DNA from: Streptococcus sanguinis
Lineage (GTDB): Bacteria > Bacillota > Bacilli > Lactobacillales > Streptococcaceae
Direction: 5' to 3'
DNA: 64,000 nt
Assembly (NCBI RefSeq): GCF_003943735.1
Contig: NZ_RJMV01000002.1
Coordinates: forward strand, 199,315 to 263,314
Of this stretch, positions 34,501-42,922 are shown one piece after another. The position numbers and the translations under genes are program-made. A model generated the notes under the pieces. It made no database searches. It saw only the letters and a program-made list of their open reading frames with translations, and was not told where the DNA came from. The stretch's first letter is position 1, and the number at the start of each line of letters is the position of its first letter.

Positions 34501-36279
34501 ACAGAAGTCGCTAGCAAGGAAGTGACGGCTACTGATCAATGGAAAACCAAATTTGAAAATCTGCCAGTCTATGAAAATGGTCAGAAGATTGATTACTCTA
34601 TCGAAGAAGATGATGTAGCTGGCTATACTAAAGAAATCAAAGATTTCACAGTTACCAACTCTTACACTCCAGAGATGATCAAGATTTCCGGTCAAAAAGT
34701 CTGGGATGACGCTGATAACCAAGACGGCAAGCGTCCAGCTTCTGTTAAGGTTAAGGTAAAAAATGGTGATACTGTCGTAGATGAGCTGGAAGTAACAGCT
34801 GCTAACGATTGGAAGTTTGAGTCTAAAGCCCTTCCTAAGTATGCAGCAGGTCAAGAGATTGCCTATACTGTTACTGAAGAAGCAGTTGCGGACTATCAAA
34901 CTAAGATTGATAAGTTCACCATTACTAATTCTTACACTCCTCAAAGTACAGAATATGCTGTGACTAAGGTTTGGGAAGATGCTGATAACCAAGACGGCAA
35001 GCGTCCAGCTTCTATCACAGTGCAACTGTATAGCTCAGTAAATGGTAAAGAGCCAGTTGCTGTCGCAGGTAAGACATTGACCTTGACGGCTGATAATGAG
35101 ACAGCTGCTAACACTTGGAAAGCAAGCTTCACCAATCTGCCTCAGTTTGACAAGGGACAGGAGATCACTTACTCTGTCAAAGAGGATGATGCAACAGTAG
35201 CCGTTTTGAAAGAAAAAGGTTACAGTCCGAAAGTAGAAGGTCAGACAATCACTAACTCTCATACTCCAGAGCAGGTGAAAGTTTCTGGTCAGAAAGTCTG
35301 GGATGATGCAGACGATCAAGACGGCAAACGCCCAACATCTATTACAGTTAAGGTAATGGATGGAAGCACTATTGTTGATACACTTGAAGTAACAGCTGCT
35401 AATGGATGGAAGTTTGAATCTAAAGACCTGCCTAAATATAGAAATGGTCAAGAGATTGTCTACACGCTTTCTGAAGTGTCAGTTGCTCAATATGAAACTA
35501 AGATTGATAAGTTCACCATTACCAACTCCTATACTCCAGAAACCGTTAAAGTCTCTGGTCAAAAGGTTTGGGATGATGCAAATAACCAAGATGGCAAGCG
35601 CCCAGCATCTATCAAGGTCAAGATTTTGGACGGAGACAAGGTGGTAGATGAGCTGGAAGTGACAGCCGCTACTGACTGGAAGTTTGAGTCTAAAGATCTG
35701 CCTAAGAATAAGAAGGGCAAGAAAATCAACTATACAGTCCTTGAAGAAGTGACAGTTGAGGGTTATAGCAGTAGCCAAGAACAAGCAACAGATGGCAGCT
35801 TCACTTTGACTAACAGCTATAAACCAACACAGATTGCTGTTAAGGGAACTGCGGTATGGTCAGATGCTGAAAATCAAGATAAGGTGCGACCTTCTAAGGT
35901 TACTGTTCGCCTCTTGGCAGATGGCAAACCAATCAAAGAAGAGGTTGTGTCAGGAGAAAATGGTTGGCAGTATAACTTTAGCGACCTTCCTAAGTACAAG
36001 GATGGCAAGGAAATTGTCTATAGCGTTGCGGCTGATCCAGTAGATGGCTATAAGCTTGAGATCAACGGTACTCAGCTGACCTTTAGTCATGTCCCTGCTA
36101 AGAAAGAGAGTGTTGAAGGGAAGGTTTCTGCTGATAAGCCAGGCGGTCAAGCTCCGAAAGTCGGAGGAAAAGCTCTTCCGCGTACTGGACAGGAAGAAAA
36201 TCTCCTTGTTACTATTCTTGGCTTCCTAGCAGCGCTTCTCGCAGGAGGAATGCTGGTAGCTAAGGCAAAACGCAGCTAA
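31594..36279 (+). CDS. LPxTG cell-wall-anchored adhesin with eleven Cna-B repeats
   Basis: This 1561-residue surface protein has a signal peptide (residues 1 to about 32, ending TATAQA). An N-terminal adhesive region (about 33-365) resembles collagen-binding/SdrC-like Ig folds, with a VKDVIPDS-type motif. A SpaA/prealbumin-like domain follows (about 370-455, with LYKQDSKTGKMLEGAVFKV and EVTAPEGYVLD). Eleven Cna-B domains run from about 465 to 1497. Each has a KxW-DD-NQDGKRP front and ends TNSYTPE, whose Lys and Asn would form the intramolecular isopeptide bond with a Glu/Asp partner. The sorting signal LPRTGQEEN lies at 1528 with a hydrophobic helix and KAKRS tail. Sortase A would link it to peptidoglycan. 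Ligand unknown. It is a single-gene unit between its own promoter and terminator. Confidence 0.95.
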   Translation: MKLKKWLLFLMLPLLFLLDLKLFTATAQADALKNAITDIKIWDHSNGREATKVNGAYNLVQGGNYRYELVFDLSAYDNQLKDGDTFTFTVPNGATIADGTTFTLTDNETQVQLGAAKMTSNGSGKGGLITVTIQNLADYKSKTTASGVRGSFFFDFQATTVGADQDWNYKPEETQGAMSHKVTINERKQSSFSTAGENYAKIGGVIAKKPYNSAILGKSGDYSHNWTVRINTQQKTYNSPIVIKDVIPDSSAPMQFVPEQFVLRQGEYTQSLSSIANSVILKEGQDYTVAYNDTYTEFTLTINNPGNRAFMLNYMTTSPADGSLVSNTAEMEVDNTKLPFRDDRPSQTSSTIERSSRITEGGVITADISNSLVLYKQDSKTGKMLEGAVFKVTTPSGEEITLPPTDANGRVSTQPFSSEEIKKGQFTVEEVTAPEGYVLDSNPMKVTIKADGAVKTVKNTVDPNASKKLTVKKIWKDENNQDGKRPASITVDVYANGQKLADKTVTVTGGSTDAEWTAQITDLPIFDANGQKITYTIGEEQLDGYDAPEVDQENLTVTNSRTPEKISIKASKKWDDAENQDGKRPANVVVKLYKEVGGQKSEVANRTLTEADQWATEFTNLNKYEKGQEVVYSLEEDAVPHYQSQVTGNAADGFVVTNTYKPETIKISGQKKWDDADNQDGKRPNAVRVKILKGQDIVDVQEVTAANGWKYESNPLPKYAAGQEIAYTVAEEAVSGYTSKVDGYNITNSYTPETVKISGQKKWDDADNQDGKRPASVKVKILNGDTVVDEQNVTSANEWKYESKALPKYASGQEITYTVSEETVPGYTSKVDGYNITNSYTPETTTVSGSKTWEDGDNQDGKRPASITVNLLADGQKVNTQTVGEAEGWSYNFTGLPVYKDGQRITYTVTEEAVPGYSTSLNGYNITNSYTPEKTEITASKTWNDSDNQDGKRPTKISIKLMKTVGGVKTEVASKEVTATDQWKTKFENLPVYENGQKIDYSIEEDDVAGYTKEIKDFTVTNSYTPEMIKISGQKVWDDADNQDGKRPASVKVKVKNGDTVVDELEVTAANDWKFESKALPKYAAGQEIAYTVTEEAVADYQTKIDKFTITNSYTPQSTEYAVTKVWEDADNQDGKRPASITVQLYSSVNGKEPVAVAGKTLTLTADNETAANTWKASFTNLPQFDKGQEITYSVKEDDATVAVLKEKGYSPKVEGQTITNSHTPEQVKVSGQKVWDDADDQDGKRPTSITVKVMDGSTIVDTLEVTAANGWKFESKDLPKYRNGQEIVYTLSEVSVAQYETKIDKFTITNSYTPETVKVSGQKVWDDANNQDGKRPASIKVKILDGDKVVDELEVTAATDWKFESKDLPKNKKGKKINYTVLEEVTVEGYSSSQEQATDGSFTLTNSYKPTQIAVKGTAVWSDAENQDKVRPSKVTVRLLADGKPIKEEVVSGENGWQYNFSDLPKYKDGKEIVYSVAADPVDGYKLEINGTQLTFSHVPAKKESVEGKVSADKPGGQAPKVGGKALPRTGQEENLLVTILGFLAALLAGGMLVAKAKRS
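32989..36100 (+). repeat. Array of eleven Cna-B-coding repeats
   Basis: Units of roughly 260-310 bp begin with a sequence encoding TKxW...NQDGKRPAS and end with one encoding ITNSYTPE. Units 3, 4, 7, 9 and 10 are the most alike (SGQKxWDDA), while 1, 2, 6, 8 and 11 are more diverged. The bases coding for NQDGKRP are nearly identical in all units, so unequal recombination and copy-number change are likely. Confidence 0.9.
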
Positions 36280-36327
36280 TCAGTTTTGTGACTTACTGAA
36301 AATTACAGTGAGCATCTCATTCGATAT

Positions 36328-36368
36328 AAAAAAGCGAACAGGTTCTTTTAAGCTTGTTCGCTTTTATC
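36328..36368 (+). terminator. Terminator of the adhesin gene
   Basis: AAAAGCGAACA pairs perfectly with TGTTCGCTTTT across a 14-nt loop. The A and T tracts on both sides allow use in either direction. Confidence 0.82.
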
Positions 36369-36480
36369 ATGCCAGTTTTATTACAAATATTTTAAAGCGA
36401 TTGTTTTCTATGAAAAATGAAGCCAACCTTAAGAAATGTCTTCTATGCAAAACAAGCAAGCTAAATCTCGCTTTTTTTGT

Positions 36481-36486
36481 TATAAT
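36481..36486 (+). promoter_or_regulatory. Extended -10 promoter of rsgA
   Basis: TGTTATAAT (TATAAT 36481-36486) lies 28 bp before the rsgA start. No clear -35 box is seen. Confidence 0.6.
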
Positions 36487-36513
36487 GAGTGTATTAACTT
36501 TTAAGGAGCAATC

Positions 36514-37392
36514 TTGCAAGGAAAAATCATTAAGGCTCTGGCTGGTTTCTATTATGTAGAGTCGGATGGACAGGTTTATCAAACCAGAGCGCGGGGTAAT
36601 TTTCGCAAAAAAGGGCAGACACCTTATGTCGGTGATGAAGTCGAATTTTCAGCAGAAAAAGACTCGGAAGGCTATATTTTAAAAATAGCAGAGCGAAAGA
36701 ACAGTCTAGTACGGCCGCCGATTGTCAATATTGACCAGGCAGTTGTAATCATGAGCGCGAAAGAGCCGGATTTCAATGCCAATCTGTTAGATCGTTTTCT
36801 GGTGCTTTTAGAGCATAAACAGATTCATCCTATTATCTACATCAGCAAGTTGGACCTGCTAGAGGACGAGCAGAGCTTGGATAGCTATGTGGATGTCTAT
36901 CAGGCTATCGGATATGAGGTTCTTAAGGCTACTGAGGAGTTGCTGCCGCAACTGACAGGGAAAATCACCGTTTTCATGGGACAGACTGGGGTTGGAAAGT
37001 CCACCCTGCTCAATAAAATCGCTCCAGACCTAGAGTTAGAAACAGGAGAGATTTCTGAAAGTCTGGGTCGTGGCCGCCATACGACACGGGCTGTCAGCTT
37101 TTACAATCTAAACGGTGGGAAGATTGCCGATACGCCAGGATTTTCGTCTTTGGATTACGAGGTGACTACAGCTGAAGATCTCAATCAAGCTTTTCCAGAG
37201 ATTGCTGAGTTCAGCCAGTCTTGTAAGTTTCGTACTTGCACTCATACTCACGAGCCGGCTTGTGCAGTCAAGCCAGCAGTTGAGTCCGGCCAGATAGCTT
37301 CATTCCGCTTTGATAATTATTTGCAGTTTCTCAGCGAGATTGAGAATCGCCGGGAAACCTATAAAAAAGTTGCCAAAAAAAATTCTAAATAA
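36514..37392 (+). CDS. rsgA: Ribosome small-subunit-dependent GTPase RsgA
   Basis: This 292-residue GTPase checks late 30S ribosome assembly. It has an N-terminal OB-fold (about 1-68) and a circularly permuted GTPase core: G4 YISKLDLL precedes the P-loop [12 protein letters not shown] (about 152-163) and DTPGFSS. A C-terminal zinc knuckle has Cys and His at [18 protein letters not shown] 36514 follows AAGGAGC. It heads the operon rsgA-rpe-thiN-rmuC-yhaM, as in other streptococci. Confidence 0.95.
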   Translation: MQGKIIKALAGFYYVESDGQVYQTRARGNFRKKGQTPYVGDEVEFSAEKDSEGYILKIAERKNSLVRPPIVNIDQAVVIMSAKEPDFNANLLDRFLVLLEHKQIHPIIYISKLDLLEDEQSLDSYVDVYQAIGYEVLKATEELLPQLTGKITVFMGQTGVGKSTLLNKIAPDLELETGEISESLGRGRHTTRAVSFYNLNGGKIADTPGFSSLDYEVTTAEDLNQAFPEIAEFSQSCKFRTCTHTHEPACAVKPAVESGQIASFRFDNYLQFLSEIENRRETYKKVAKKNSK

Positions 37393-37403
37393 GGAGAAGA
37401 ACT

Positions 37404-38063
37404 ATGACATCATTCAAAATCGCCCCTTCAATTCTAAGTGCGGACTATGCTAATTTTGAAGCAGAATTGAAGAAGTTAGAAGCGACAGGTGCTGAGTATG
37501 CCCATATTGATATTATGGACGGTCATTTTGTACCAAATATCAGCTTTGGAGCTGGGGTTGTTGCCAGTATGCGTCCTCACAGTAAGCTAGTCTTTGACTG
37601 CCATCTGATGGTTTCCAATCCTGAGCACCATATCGAAGAATTCGCTCGTGCCGGTGCAGATATTATCAGCATCCATGCCGAAGCGACGCCTCATATCCAC
37701 GGAGCACTGCAGAAGATTCGGGCAGCGGGAGTCAAGCCTAGTGTTGTGATTAATCCGGGAACACCAGTCGAAGCAGTCAAAAATGTTTTGAATTTGGTTG
37801 ATCAAGTCCTTGTGATGACAGTGAATCCAGGATTTGGCGGTCAGGCCTTTCTGCCAGAAACCATGGATAAGATTCGTGAACTGGTCGTTCTGCGCGAAGT
37901 CAATCAGCTGAATTTTGATATTGAAGTGGATGGCGGTATTGATGATAAGACGATTGGAATTGCTAAAGAAGCCGGTGCCAATGTCTTCGTAGCAGGCAGC
38001 TATGTCTTCAAAGGTGATGTCAATCATCAAGTCCAAACCTTACGGGATGCCCTGCATGACTAG
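37404..38063 (+). CDS. rpe: Ribulose-phosphate 3-epimerase
   Basis: This 219-residue TIM-barrel enzyme interconverts ribulose 5-phosphate and xylulose 5-phosphate in the pentose phosphate pathway. Metal and catalytic residues are in HIDIMDGHFVPN (about 33-44), FDCHLMVSNPE and MTVNPGFGGQ. The phosphate-binding VDGGI and GANVFVAGS lie near the end. It starts 11 bp after rsgA and overlaps thiN by 8 bp. Confidence 0.96.
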   Translation: MTSFKIAPSILSADYANFEAELKKLEATGAEYAHIDIMDGHFVPNISFGAGVVASMRPHSKLVFDCHLMVSNPEHHIEEFARAGADIISIHAEATPHIHGALQKIRAAGVKPSVVINPGTPVEAVKNVLNLVDQVLVMTVNPGFGGQAFLPETMDKIRELVVLREVNQLNFDIEVDGGIDDKTIGIAKEAGANVFVAGSYVFKGDVNHQVQTLRDALHD

Positions 38064-38688
38064 GATTGCGCTTTTTGCTGGGGGGAATTTGGAGCATTTT
38101 AGCTTAGACTTTGATGTGTTGGTCGGAGTAGATCGTGGGAGCCTCTTTCTGCTTGAGCAAGGAGTTTGTCCTGATTTGGCTGTTGGGGATTTTGACTCTG
38201 TGACCAAGGAAGAATTGTCGCATATAAAAGATCGAAGCAAGGAAGTCATTCAGGCCCATCCTGAAAAGGATGATACGGACTTGGAATTAGCTGTTCTGTC
38301 TTGTTTTGAGCGCTACCCGGATGCCTGTCTGACCATTTTCGGAGCCTTTGGCGGTCGTCTGGATCATACTTTGGCCAATGTTTTCCTGCCTAGCAATGAG
38401 AAAATTGCTCCTTATATGGAGAAGATTTGCCTAGAAGATGGACAGAATCTGCTGACCTATGTTCCCAAGGGGCGTCATGAAATCAAGCCAGTAGCTGGTA
38501 TGCGTTATCTGGCTTTTCTGCCATCGGATGATGCTGCCTTAACGATTGAGGGCGCCAAATATCCGCTCAATAAAGATAACTTTTTTTTCAAAAAAGTGTA
38601 TGCTTCTAACGAATTTATAGATAAGCCCATTTATTTGGACTTTGATAGCGGCTATACAGTCGTTATTTACAGCAAAGACAGGAGCTGA
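38056..38688 (+). CDS. thiN: Thiamine pyrophosphokinase
   Basis: This 210-residue enzyme transfers pyrophosphate from ATP to thiamine to form the cofactor TPP. Family landmarks are GVDRGSLFLLEQGVCPDLAVGDFDS (N-terminal catalytic half), HPEKDDTDLELA and FGAFGGRLDHTLAN. The start at ATG 38056 overlaps the rpe stop (ATGACTAG), which implies coupling. ATG 38047 is an alternative. TPP is needed by the transketolase step next to Rpe, which gives some functional logic to the pairing. Confidence 0.92.
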   Translation: MTRIALFAGGNLEHFSLDFDVLVGVDRGSLFLLEQGVCPDLAVGDFDSVTKEELSHIKDRSKEVIQAHPEKDDTDLELAVLSCFERYPDACLTIFGAFGGRLDHTLANVFLPSNEKIAPYMEKICLEDGQNLLTYVPKGRHEIKPVAGMRYLAFLPSDDAALTIEGAKYPLNKDNFFFKKVYASNEFIDKPIYLDFDSGYTVVIYSKDRS

Positions 38689-38689
38689 T

Positions 38690-39946
38690 ATGGAGTTTAT
38701 AATTATCCTCATTCTTTTGGGAAATATAGTGCTGACCTTTCTTCTATGGCAAAAGCTTAGTCAGCAGACCGAGACGCTAAAGCAAGTCTTGGAAAATCAG
38801 GCAGATCATCTATCGGATCAGTTGGACTATCGCTTGGAGCAGGAAAGCCAGAAAAAGCAAACGGCTCAGAAAGAGCTGGAATTAGCTCTGGGAGATCGTT
38901 TGAGCGAGGTCAGGACAGATTTGAACCGCAACTTGACAGAGCTGCGCTTGGAAATCAGTGACAACCTTACCAAGAATCGGGATAAAACTGACGAGCGTAT
39001 GCGGCAAATCCAAGAGTCAAATGAAACCCGTCTAGAACAGATGCGACAGACTGTTGAAGAAAAACTGGAAAAAACACTTCAGACTCGTCTTCAGACTTCT
39101 TTTGAAACCGTCTCTAAGCAGTTGGAGTCTGTCAATCGCGGTCTGGGAGAAATGCAGAGTGTTGCCCGAGATGTCGGTACACTGAATAAGGTCTTATCCA
39201 ACACCAAGACGCGAGGGATTCTAGGGGAGTTGCAGCTAGGGCAGATTATTGAGGACATCATGACTGCTAGTCAGTATGAGCGAGAGTTTGTGACGGTGGC
39301 CGGCTCTAGTGAACGGGTCGAATATGCCATTAAACTGCCGGGGCAGGCAGAGCATGAATATGTCTATCTGCCCATTGATTCTAAGTTCCCTCTGGCTGAT
39401 TATTACCGTTTGGAAGATGCTTATGAGTCTGGCAGCAAGGAAGAGATTGAGCTCTACCGCAAGTCTCTCTTAGCAAGTGTCAAGCGCTTTGCCAAGGATA
39501 TTAAGAGTAAATATCTGGCACCGCCGGCTACAACCAACTTTGGTATCATGTTTCTGCCAACGGAAGGTCTCTATTCGGAAGTTGTTCGCAATCCAGCCTT
39601 TTTTGACAGTTTGCGACGGGAGGAGCAGATTGTGGTGGCGGGACCGTCGACCCTCTCTGCCTTGCTCAATTCACTGTCTGTCGGCTTTAAAACGCTCAAT
39701 ATCCAAAAAAGTGCGGACGACATCAGCAAGGTTCTGGGCTCAGTCAAATCCGAGTTTAACAAGTTTGGTGGCATTCTGACCAAGGCACAGAAACATTTGC
39801 AGCATGCTTCGGGTAACATTGATGAACTCTTGACTCGGCGGACAGGAGCTATCGAAAGAACCTTACGCCATATTGAGCTGTCTGACCAAGACCTCGATTT
39901 GAACTTACTTGATTTTTCAGAAGAAAGGGAAAACAATGAAGATTAA
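38690..39946 (+). CDS. rmuC: DNA recombination protein RmuC
   Basis: This 418-residue protein has an N-terminal membrane helix (about residues 2-18) and a long coiled coil (about 20-160, rich in Gln/Glu/Leu). The RmuC nuclease-like domain follows, with TRGILGELQLGQIIEDIMTA, PIDSKFPLADYYRLEDAY and IMFLPTEGLYSEV. In E. coli rmuC affects recombination at inverted repeats. ATG 38690 follows AGGAG by 5 bp, one base after the thiN stop. It overlaps yhaM by 11 bp. Confidence 0.93.
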   Translation: MEFIIILILLGNIVLTFLLWQKLSQQTETLKQVLENQADHLSDQLDYRLEQESQKKQTAQKELELALGDRLSEVRTDLNRNLTELRLEISDNLTKNRDKTDERMRQIQESNETRLEQMRQTVEEKLEKTLQTRLQTSFETVSKQLESVNRGLGEMQSVARDVGTLNKVLSNTKTRGILGELQLGQIIEDIMTASQYEREFVTVAGSSERVEYAIKLPGQAEHEYVYLPIDSKFPLADYYRLEDAYESGSKEEIELYRKSLLASVKRFAKDIKSKYLAPPATTNFGIMFLPTEGLYSEVVRNPAFFDSLRREEQIVVAGPSTLSALLNSLSVGFKTLNIQKSADDISKVLGSVKSEFNKFGGILTKAQKHLQHASGNIDELLTRRTGAIERTLRHIELSDQDLDLNLLDFSEERENNED

Positions 39947-40880
39947 TCAAATGAAAAAAGATGAACTGTTTGAAGGTTTCTATCTGATCAAGTCAGCAGA
40001 AGTCCGTCAGACAAGGGCTGGGAAAAATTATCTGGCCTTCACTTTCCAAGACGATACAGGAGTAATCGAGGGCAAACTCTGGGATGCTCAGCCACATAAT
40101 GTTGAAGAATTTACTGCTGGCAAGGTTGTGCACATGCAAGGCCGACGAGAGGTCTACAATAACACACCCCAGGTAAATCAACTGACCCTGCGTCTTCCTA
40201 AGGCTGGAGAGCCCAATGACCCGGCAGACTTCAAGGAAAAACCACCAGTTGACCAGAAGGAAATCCGAGAGTATCTAGCTCAGATGATTTTTAAGATTGA
40301 GAATTCGGTCTGGCAGCGCGTGGTCCGCTCGCTTTATAGCAAGTACGACAAGGAGTTTTATTCTTATCCAGCTGCCAAGACTAATCACCATGCTTTTGAG
40401 TCTGGCCTAGCCTTTCATACCGCTACTATGGTCAAGCTGGCAGACGCTATCGGAGACATTTATCCTCAGCTTAATAAAAGCTTGCTCTTTGCAGGGATTA
40501 TGCTCCATGACTTGGCCAAGGTTATTGAGCTCAGCGGTCCGGAAAATACAGAGTACACTGTGCGAGGCAATCTGATTGGTCACATCGCTTTGATTGATGA
40601 AGAGTTGACCAAGACCCTGATGGAGCTGAAAATTGACGATAGTAAGGAAGAGGTTATTGTACTGCGCCATGTCCTTCTCAGCCACCACGGTCTCTTGGAA
40701 TACGGCAGTCCTGTACGGCCTAAGATTATGGAGGCAGAAATTCTGCACATGATTGATAATCTGGATGCGGAGATGATGATGATGACTGCTGCCTTGGGAC
40801 TTGTAGATCCAGGTGAAATGAGCAATAAAATATTCGCTCTTGAAGGCCGTTCTTTCTACAAACCAAAACTTGAACAGTAA
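39936..40880 (+). CDS. yhaM: 3'-5' exoribonuclease YhaM
   Basis: This 314-residue exonuclease has an N-terminal OB-fold (about 1-110, with VRQTRAGKNYLAFTFQDDTG) and an HD phosphohydrolase domain. Metal ligands are in TNHHAFESGLAFHTATM, MLHDLAKVIEL and HVLLSHHG. The family removes a few 3' nucleotides from many transcripts in streptococci, acting after termination and decay. ATG 39936 overlaps rmuC. It is the last gene of the rsgA operon before purR, which has its own promoter. Confidence 0.93.
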   Translation: MKINQMKKDELFEGFYLIKSAEVRQTRAGKNYLAFTFQDDTGVIEGKLWDAQPHNVEEFTAGKVVHMQGRREVYNNTPQVNQLTLRLPKAGEPNDPADFKEKPPVDQKEIREYLAQMIFKIENSVWQRVVRSLYSKYDKEFYSYPAAKTNHHAFESGLAFHTATMVKLADAIGDIYPQLNKSLLFAGIMLHDLAKVIELSGPENTEYTVRGNLIGHIALIDEELTKTLMELKIDDSKEEVIVLRHVLLSHHGLLEYGSPVRPKIMEAEILHMIDNLDAEMMMMTAALGLVDPGEMSNKIFALEGRSFYKPKLEQ

Positions 40881-40892
40881 AATACGAAAAAT

Positions 40893-40926
40893 GGACATTA
40901 CTTGGAAAAGAATGTTCGTTTTTTTG
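40893..40926 (+). terminator. Probable terminator after yhaM
   Basis: GGACATT and AATGTTC pair (one G-T) around a 13-nt loop and are followed by GTTTTTTTG. Confidence 0.65.
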
Positions 40927-40938
40927 TTTCTGTTATGG

Positions 40939-40944
40939 TATAAT
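40939..40944 (+). promoter_or_regulatory. Extended -10 promoter of purR
   Basis: TGGTATAAT (TATAAT 40939-40944), 29 bp before the purR ATG at 40973. An ATG at 40943 overlaps this box and should not be taken as the start. Confidence 0.7.
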
Positions 40945-40972
40945 GAATAAAATAACTTTAATTGGTGAAAAA

Positions 40973-41788
40973 ATGAAATTAAGAAGAAGTGAGCGTATGG
41001 TGGTTATTTCTAATTATTTGATTAACCATCCTTATGAATTAACGAGCTTAAATACATTTGCAGAAAAATACGAATCTGCCAAATCTTCTATTTCAGAAGA
41101 TATTGTCATTATTAAGCGAGCCTTTGAAGAGATTGAAATTGGGACCATTGAAACGATTACTGGTGCCGGTGGAGGAGTCATTTTTAGCCCATCCATCTCC
41201 GATACAGAAGCTAAGACCATTGTACAAGGTCTTTGTGATCAGCTGTCTGAAAGCAATCGGATTCTTCCGGGGGGCTACATTTACCTATCTGATCTGCTCA
41301 GCACTCCATCCATTTTGAATAATATCGGCCGGATCATTGCCAAAAGTTTTAAGGATCAACAGATTGATGCGGTCATGACGGTTGCGACTAAGGGTGTTCC
41401 TTTGGCCAATGCAGTAGCCAATGTACTTAATGTACCTTTTGTCATCGTTCGTCGGGATTTAAAGATTACAGAAGGGTCAACGGTCAGTGTCAACTACGTA
41501 TCAGGCTCCAGCGGAGATCGTATCGAAAAAATGTTCTTGTCCAAGCGAAGTCTCAAGGCCGGCAGCCGCGTCTTGATTGTGGATGACTTCCTCAAAGGCG
41601 GGGGGACTATTACAGGGATGATTAGTCTCTTATCTGAGTTTGACTCTGAGTTGGCAGGTGTAGCTGTCTTTGCGGACAACGCGCAGGCCAATCGCGATTA
41701 TCTGGACTATAAATCGCTCTTGAAAGTAACCAATATTGATGTCAAGGCGAATACCATTGATGTGGAAATTGGAAATATTTTTGATTAG
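40973..41788 (+). CDS. purR: Purine operon regulator PurR
   Basis: This 271-residue Gram-positive PurR has an N-terminal winged helix (about 1-73, MKLRRSERMVVISNYLINHP) and a phosphoribosyltransferase-fold sensor. Its PRPP-binding loop is VLIVDDFLKGGGT (about 199-211). It binds PurBoxes of purine genes and responds to PRPP. The start at 40973 is chosen because streptococcal PurR begins MKLRRS and because the longer ORF begins inside the promoter's TATAAT box. Confidence 0.95.
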   Translation: MKLRRSERMVVISNYLINHPYELTSLNTFAEKYESAKSSISEDIVIIKRAFEEIEIGTIETITGAGGGVIFSPSISDTEAKTIVQGLCDQLSESNRILPGGYIYLSDLLSTPSILNNIGRIIAKSFKDQQIDAVMTVATKGVPLANAVANVLNVPFVIVRRDLKITEGSTVSVNYVSGSSGDRIEKMFLSKRSLKAGSRVLIVDDFLKGGGTITGMISLLSEFDSELAGVAVFADNAQANRDYLDYKSLLKVTNIDVKANTIDVEIGNIFD

Positions 41789-41809
41789 GGAAAAGGGCGG
41801 AGATTATAG

Positions 41810-42274
41810 ATGAAAACAGTTTTAGAAAAGTTTGACCACAGTCCGCTGTGGATTCGTTTAGGGGTATTGTCGATTTTATTTGGGATTCTGATTACCGGCA
41901 TGTTTTTTGTGCAGGGCCAGTCTAATTCCACCAGAAATTCAGTTAGTTCAGCTGCCAGCATCGCATCAAGCAGCTCTTCCTTACAGCTATCTTCTGCTCA
42001 AAAAGAAGCGCAGGAAAAAGAAATTCAGGAAGAGGAGCAAGCAGTTCAGGCCGCAGAAGAAGCAGTTAAACAGCTTGAAACCATGCAAACTTTGGAAGAT
42101 TTGCAGCTAGCTAAGACTGCTGCAGAGAAGGTCAAGGATGCAGCAACGAAGGCTAGATTCCAAAGCCGTATTCAGGCGATAGCAGTCTTGATTGATCCGG
42201 AAGCAGCTCAGGCCGCTGTTTCTGAAAATCCAGCTGCTGCATCAGAAGAAGCAGTGACTCAGCCGCAGCAATAA
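41810..42274 (+). CDS. Membrane-anchored coiled-coil protein of unknown function
   Basis: This 154-residue protein has a short cytoplasmic N-terminus and one membrane helix (about residues 16-37). A Ser-rich linker (NSVSSAASIASSSSS) is followed by a long Glu/Gln/Ala/Lys helix (about 64-130), likely coiled coil, with an Ala/Glu/Gln-rich end. It starts 21 bp after purR behind GGGCGGAG and is probably co-transcribed with it. The predicted extracellular coiled coil and position between purR and rpsL are the only clues. Confidence 0.65.
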   Translation: MKTVLEKFDHSPLWIRLGVLSILFGILITGMFFVQGQSNSTRNSVSSAASIASSSSSLQLSSAQKEAQEKEIQEEEQAVQAAEEAVKQLETMQTLEDLQLAKTAAEKVKDAATKARFQSRIQAIAVLIDPEAAQAAVSENPAAASEEAVTQPQQ

Positions 42275-42324
42275 GTTAGCAGCAATCTAATAAGCAGAGA
42301 TAAGCTTAAAATAGAAAAAATGTA

Positions 42325-42353
42325 TTGACAGAGAAGTATCGTCATGCTATAAT
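42325..42353 (+). promoter_or_regulatory. rpsL-rpsG promoter
   Basis: TTGACA (42325-42330) and TATAAT (42348-42353) are 17 bp apart with an extended -10 TG, a near-perfect strong promoter. Confidence 0.93.
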
Positions 42354-42359
42354 GATAGA

Positions 42360-42478
42360 CGGTACTTTTTACTTTTGGTCTCTCAAAAGTGTACAGAGAC
42401 GTGCTGACAAATGTTGCAAAAGTACACGCAGATGATAGCTGTCACCAAGTGTATCATCACCAAAATTAAAAAAATACA
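42360..42478 (+). promoter_or_regulatory. Structured leader of the rpsL operon
   Basis: The transcript leader of about 120 nt has at least two inverted repeats: ACTTTTG/CAAAAGT (42371-42390) and GATGATA/TATCATC (42431-42458). GTGTAC/GTACAC segments could form an alternative pairing. It may allow autoregulation by a ribosomal protein; this is inferred. Confidence 0.45.
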
Positions 42479-42489
42479 GGAGAATGTAG

Positions 42490-42903
42490 ATGCCTACAAT
42501 TAACCAATTGGTTCGCAAACCGCGTAAATCAAAAGTAGAAAAATCTAAATCACCAGCTTTGAACGTTGGTTACAACAGCCATAAAAAAGTTCAAACAAAC
42601 GTATCTTCACCGCAAAAACGTGGAGTTGCAACCCGTGTCGGAACTATGACACCTAAGAAACCGAACTCTGCCCTTCGTAAGTTTGCCCGTGTACGTCTGA
42701 GCAACCTGATTGAAGTTACAGCTTACATCCCAGGTATCGGACACAACCTTCAAGAGCACAGCGTGGTGCTTCTTCGTGGTGGACGTGTAAAAGACCTTCC
42801 AGGGGTACGTTACCATATCGTCCGCGGTGCACTTGATACAGCAGGTGTTACTGATCGTAAACAAGGCCGTTCTAAATACGGTACTAAAAAACCAAAAGCA
42901 TAA
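42490..42903 (+). CDS. rpsL: Small-subunit ribosomal protein uS12
   Basis: This 137-residue protein shapes the decoding centre and is the classical streptomycin target. The key lysines of the [10 protein letters not shown] (about 55-64) and [13 protein letters not shown] loops are wild type, predicting streptomycin-sensitive uS12. The basic N-terminus [14 protein letters not shown] is canonical. It leads the rpsL-rpsG operon. Confidence 0.98.
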   Translation: MPTINQLVRKPRKSKVEKSKSPALNVGYNSHKKVQTNVSSPQKRGVATRVGTMTPKKPNSALRKFARVRLSNLIEVTAYIPGIGHNLQEHSVVLLRGGRVKDLPGVRYHIVRGALDTAGVTDRKQGRSKYGTKKPKA

Positions 42904-42922
42904 GGAAAGGGGAGAAAGATAA

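Noticed and set aside
34345-35025. Long minus-strand ORFs opposite the adhesin repeats
   Set aside because: They recur at each Cna-B repeat because the repeats themselves recur; this is a shadow of the coding repeat.
32989-36100. CRISPR-like repetitive array
   Set aside because: The repeats are long, in frame and protein-coding, without spacers; they encode Cna-B domains.
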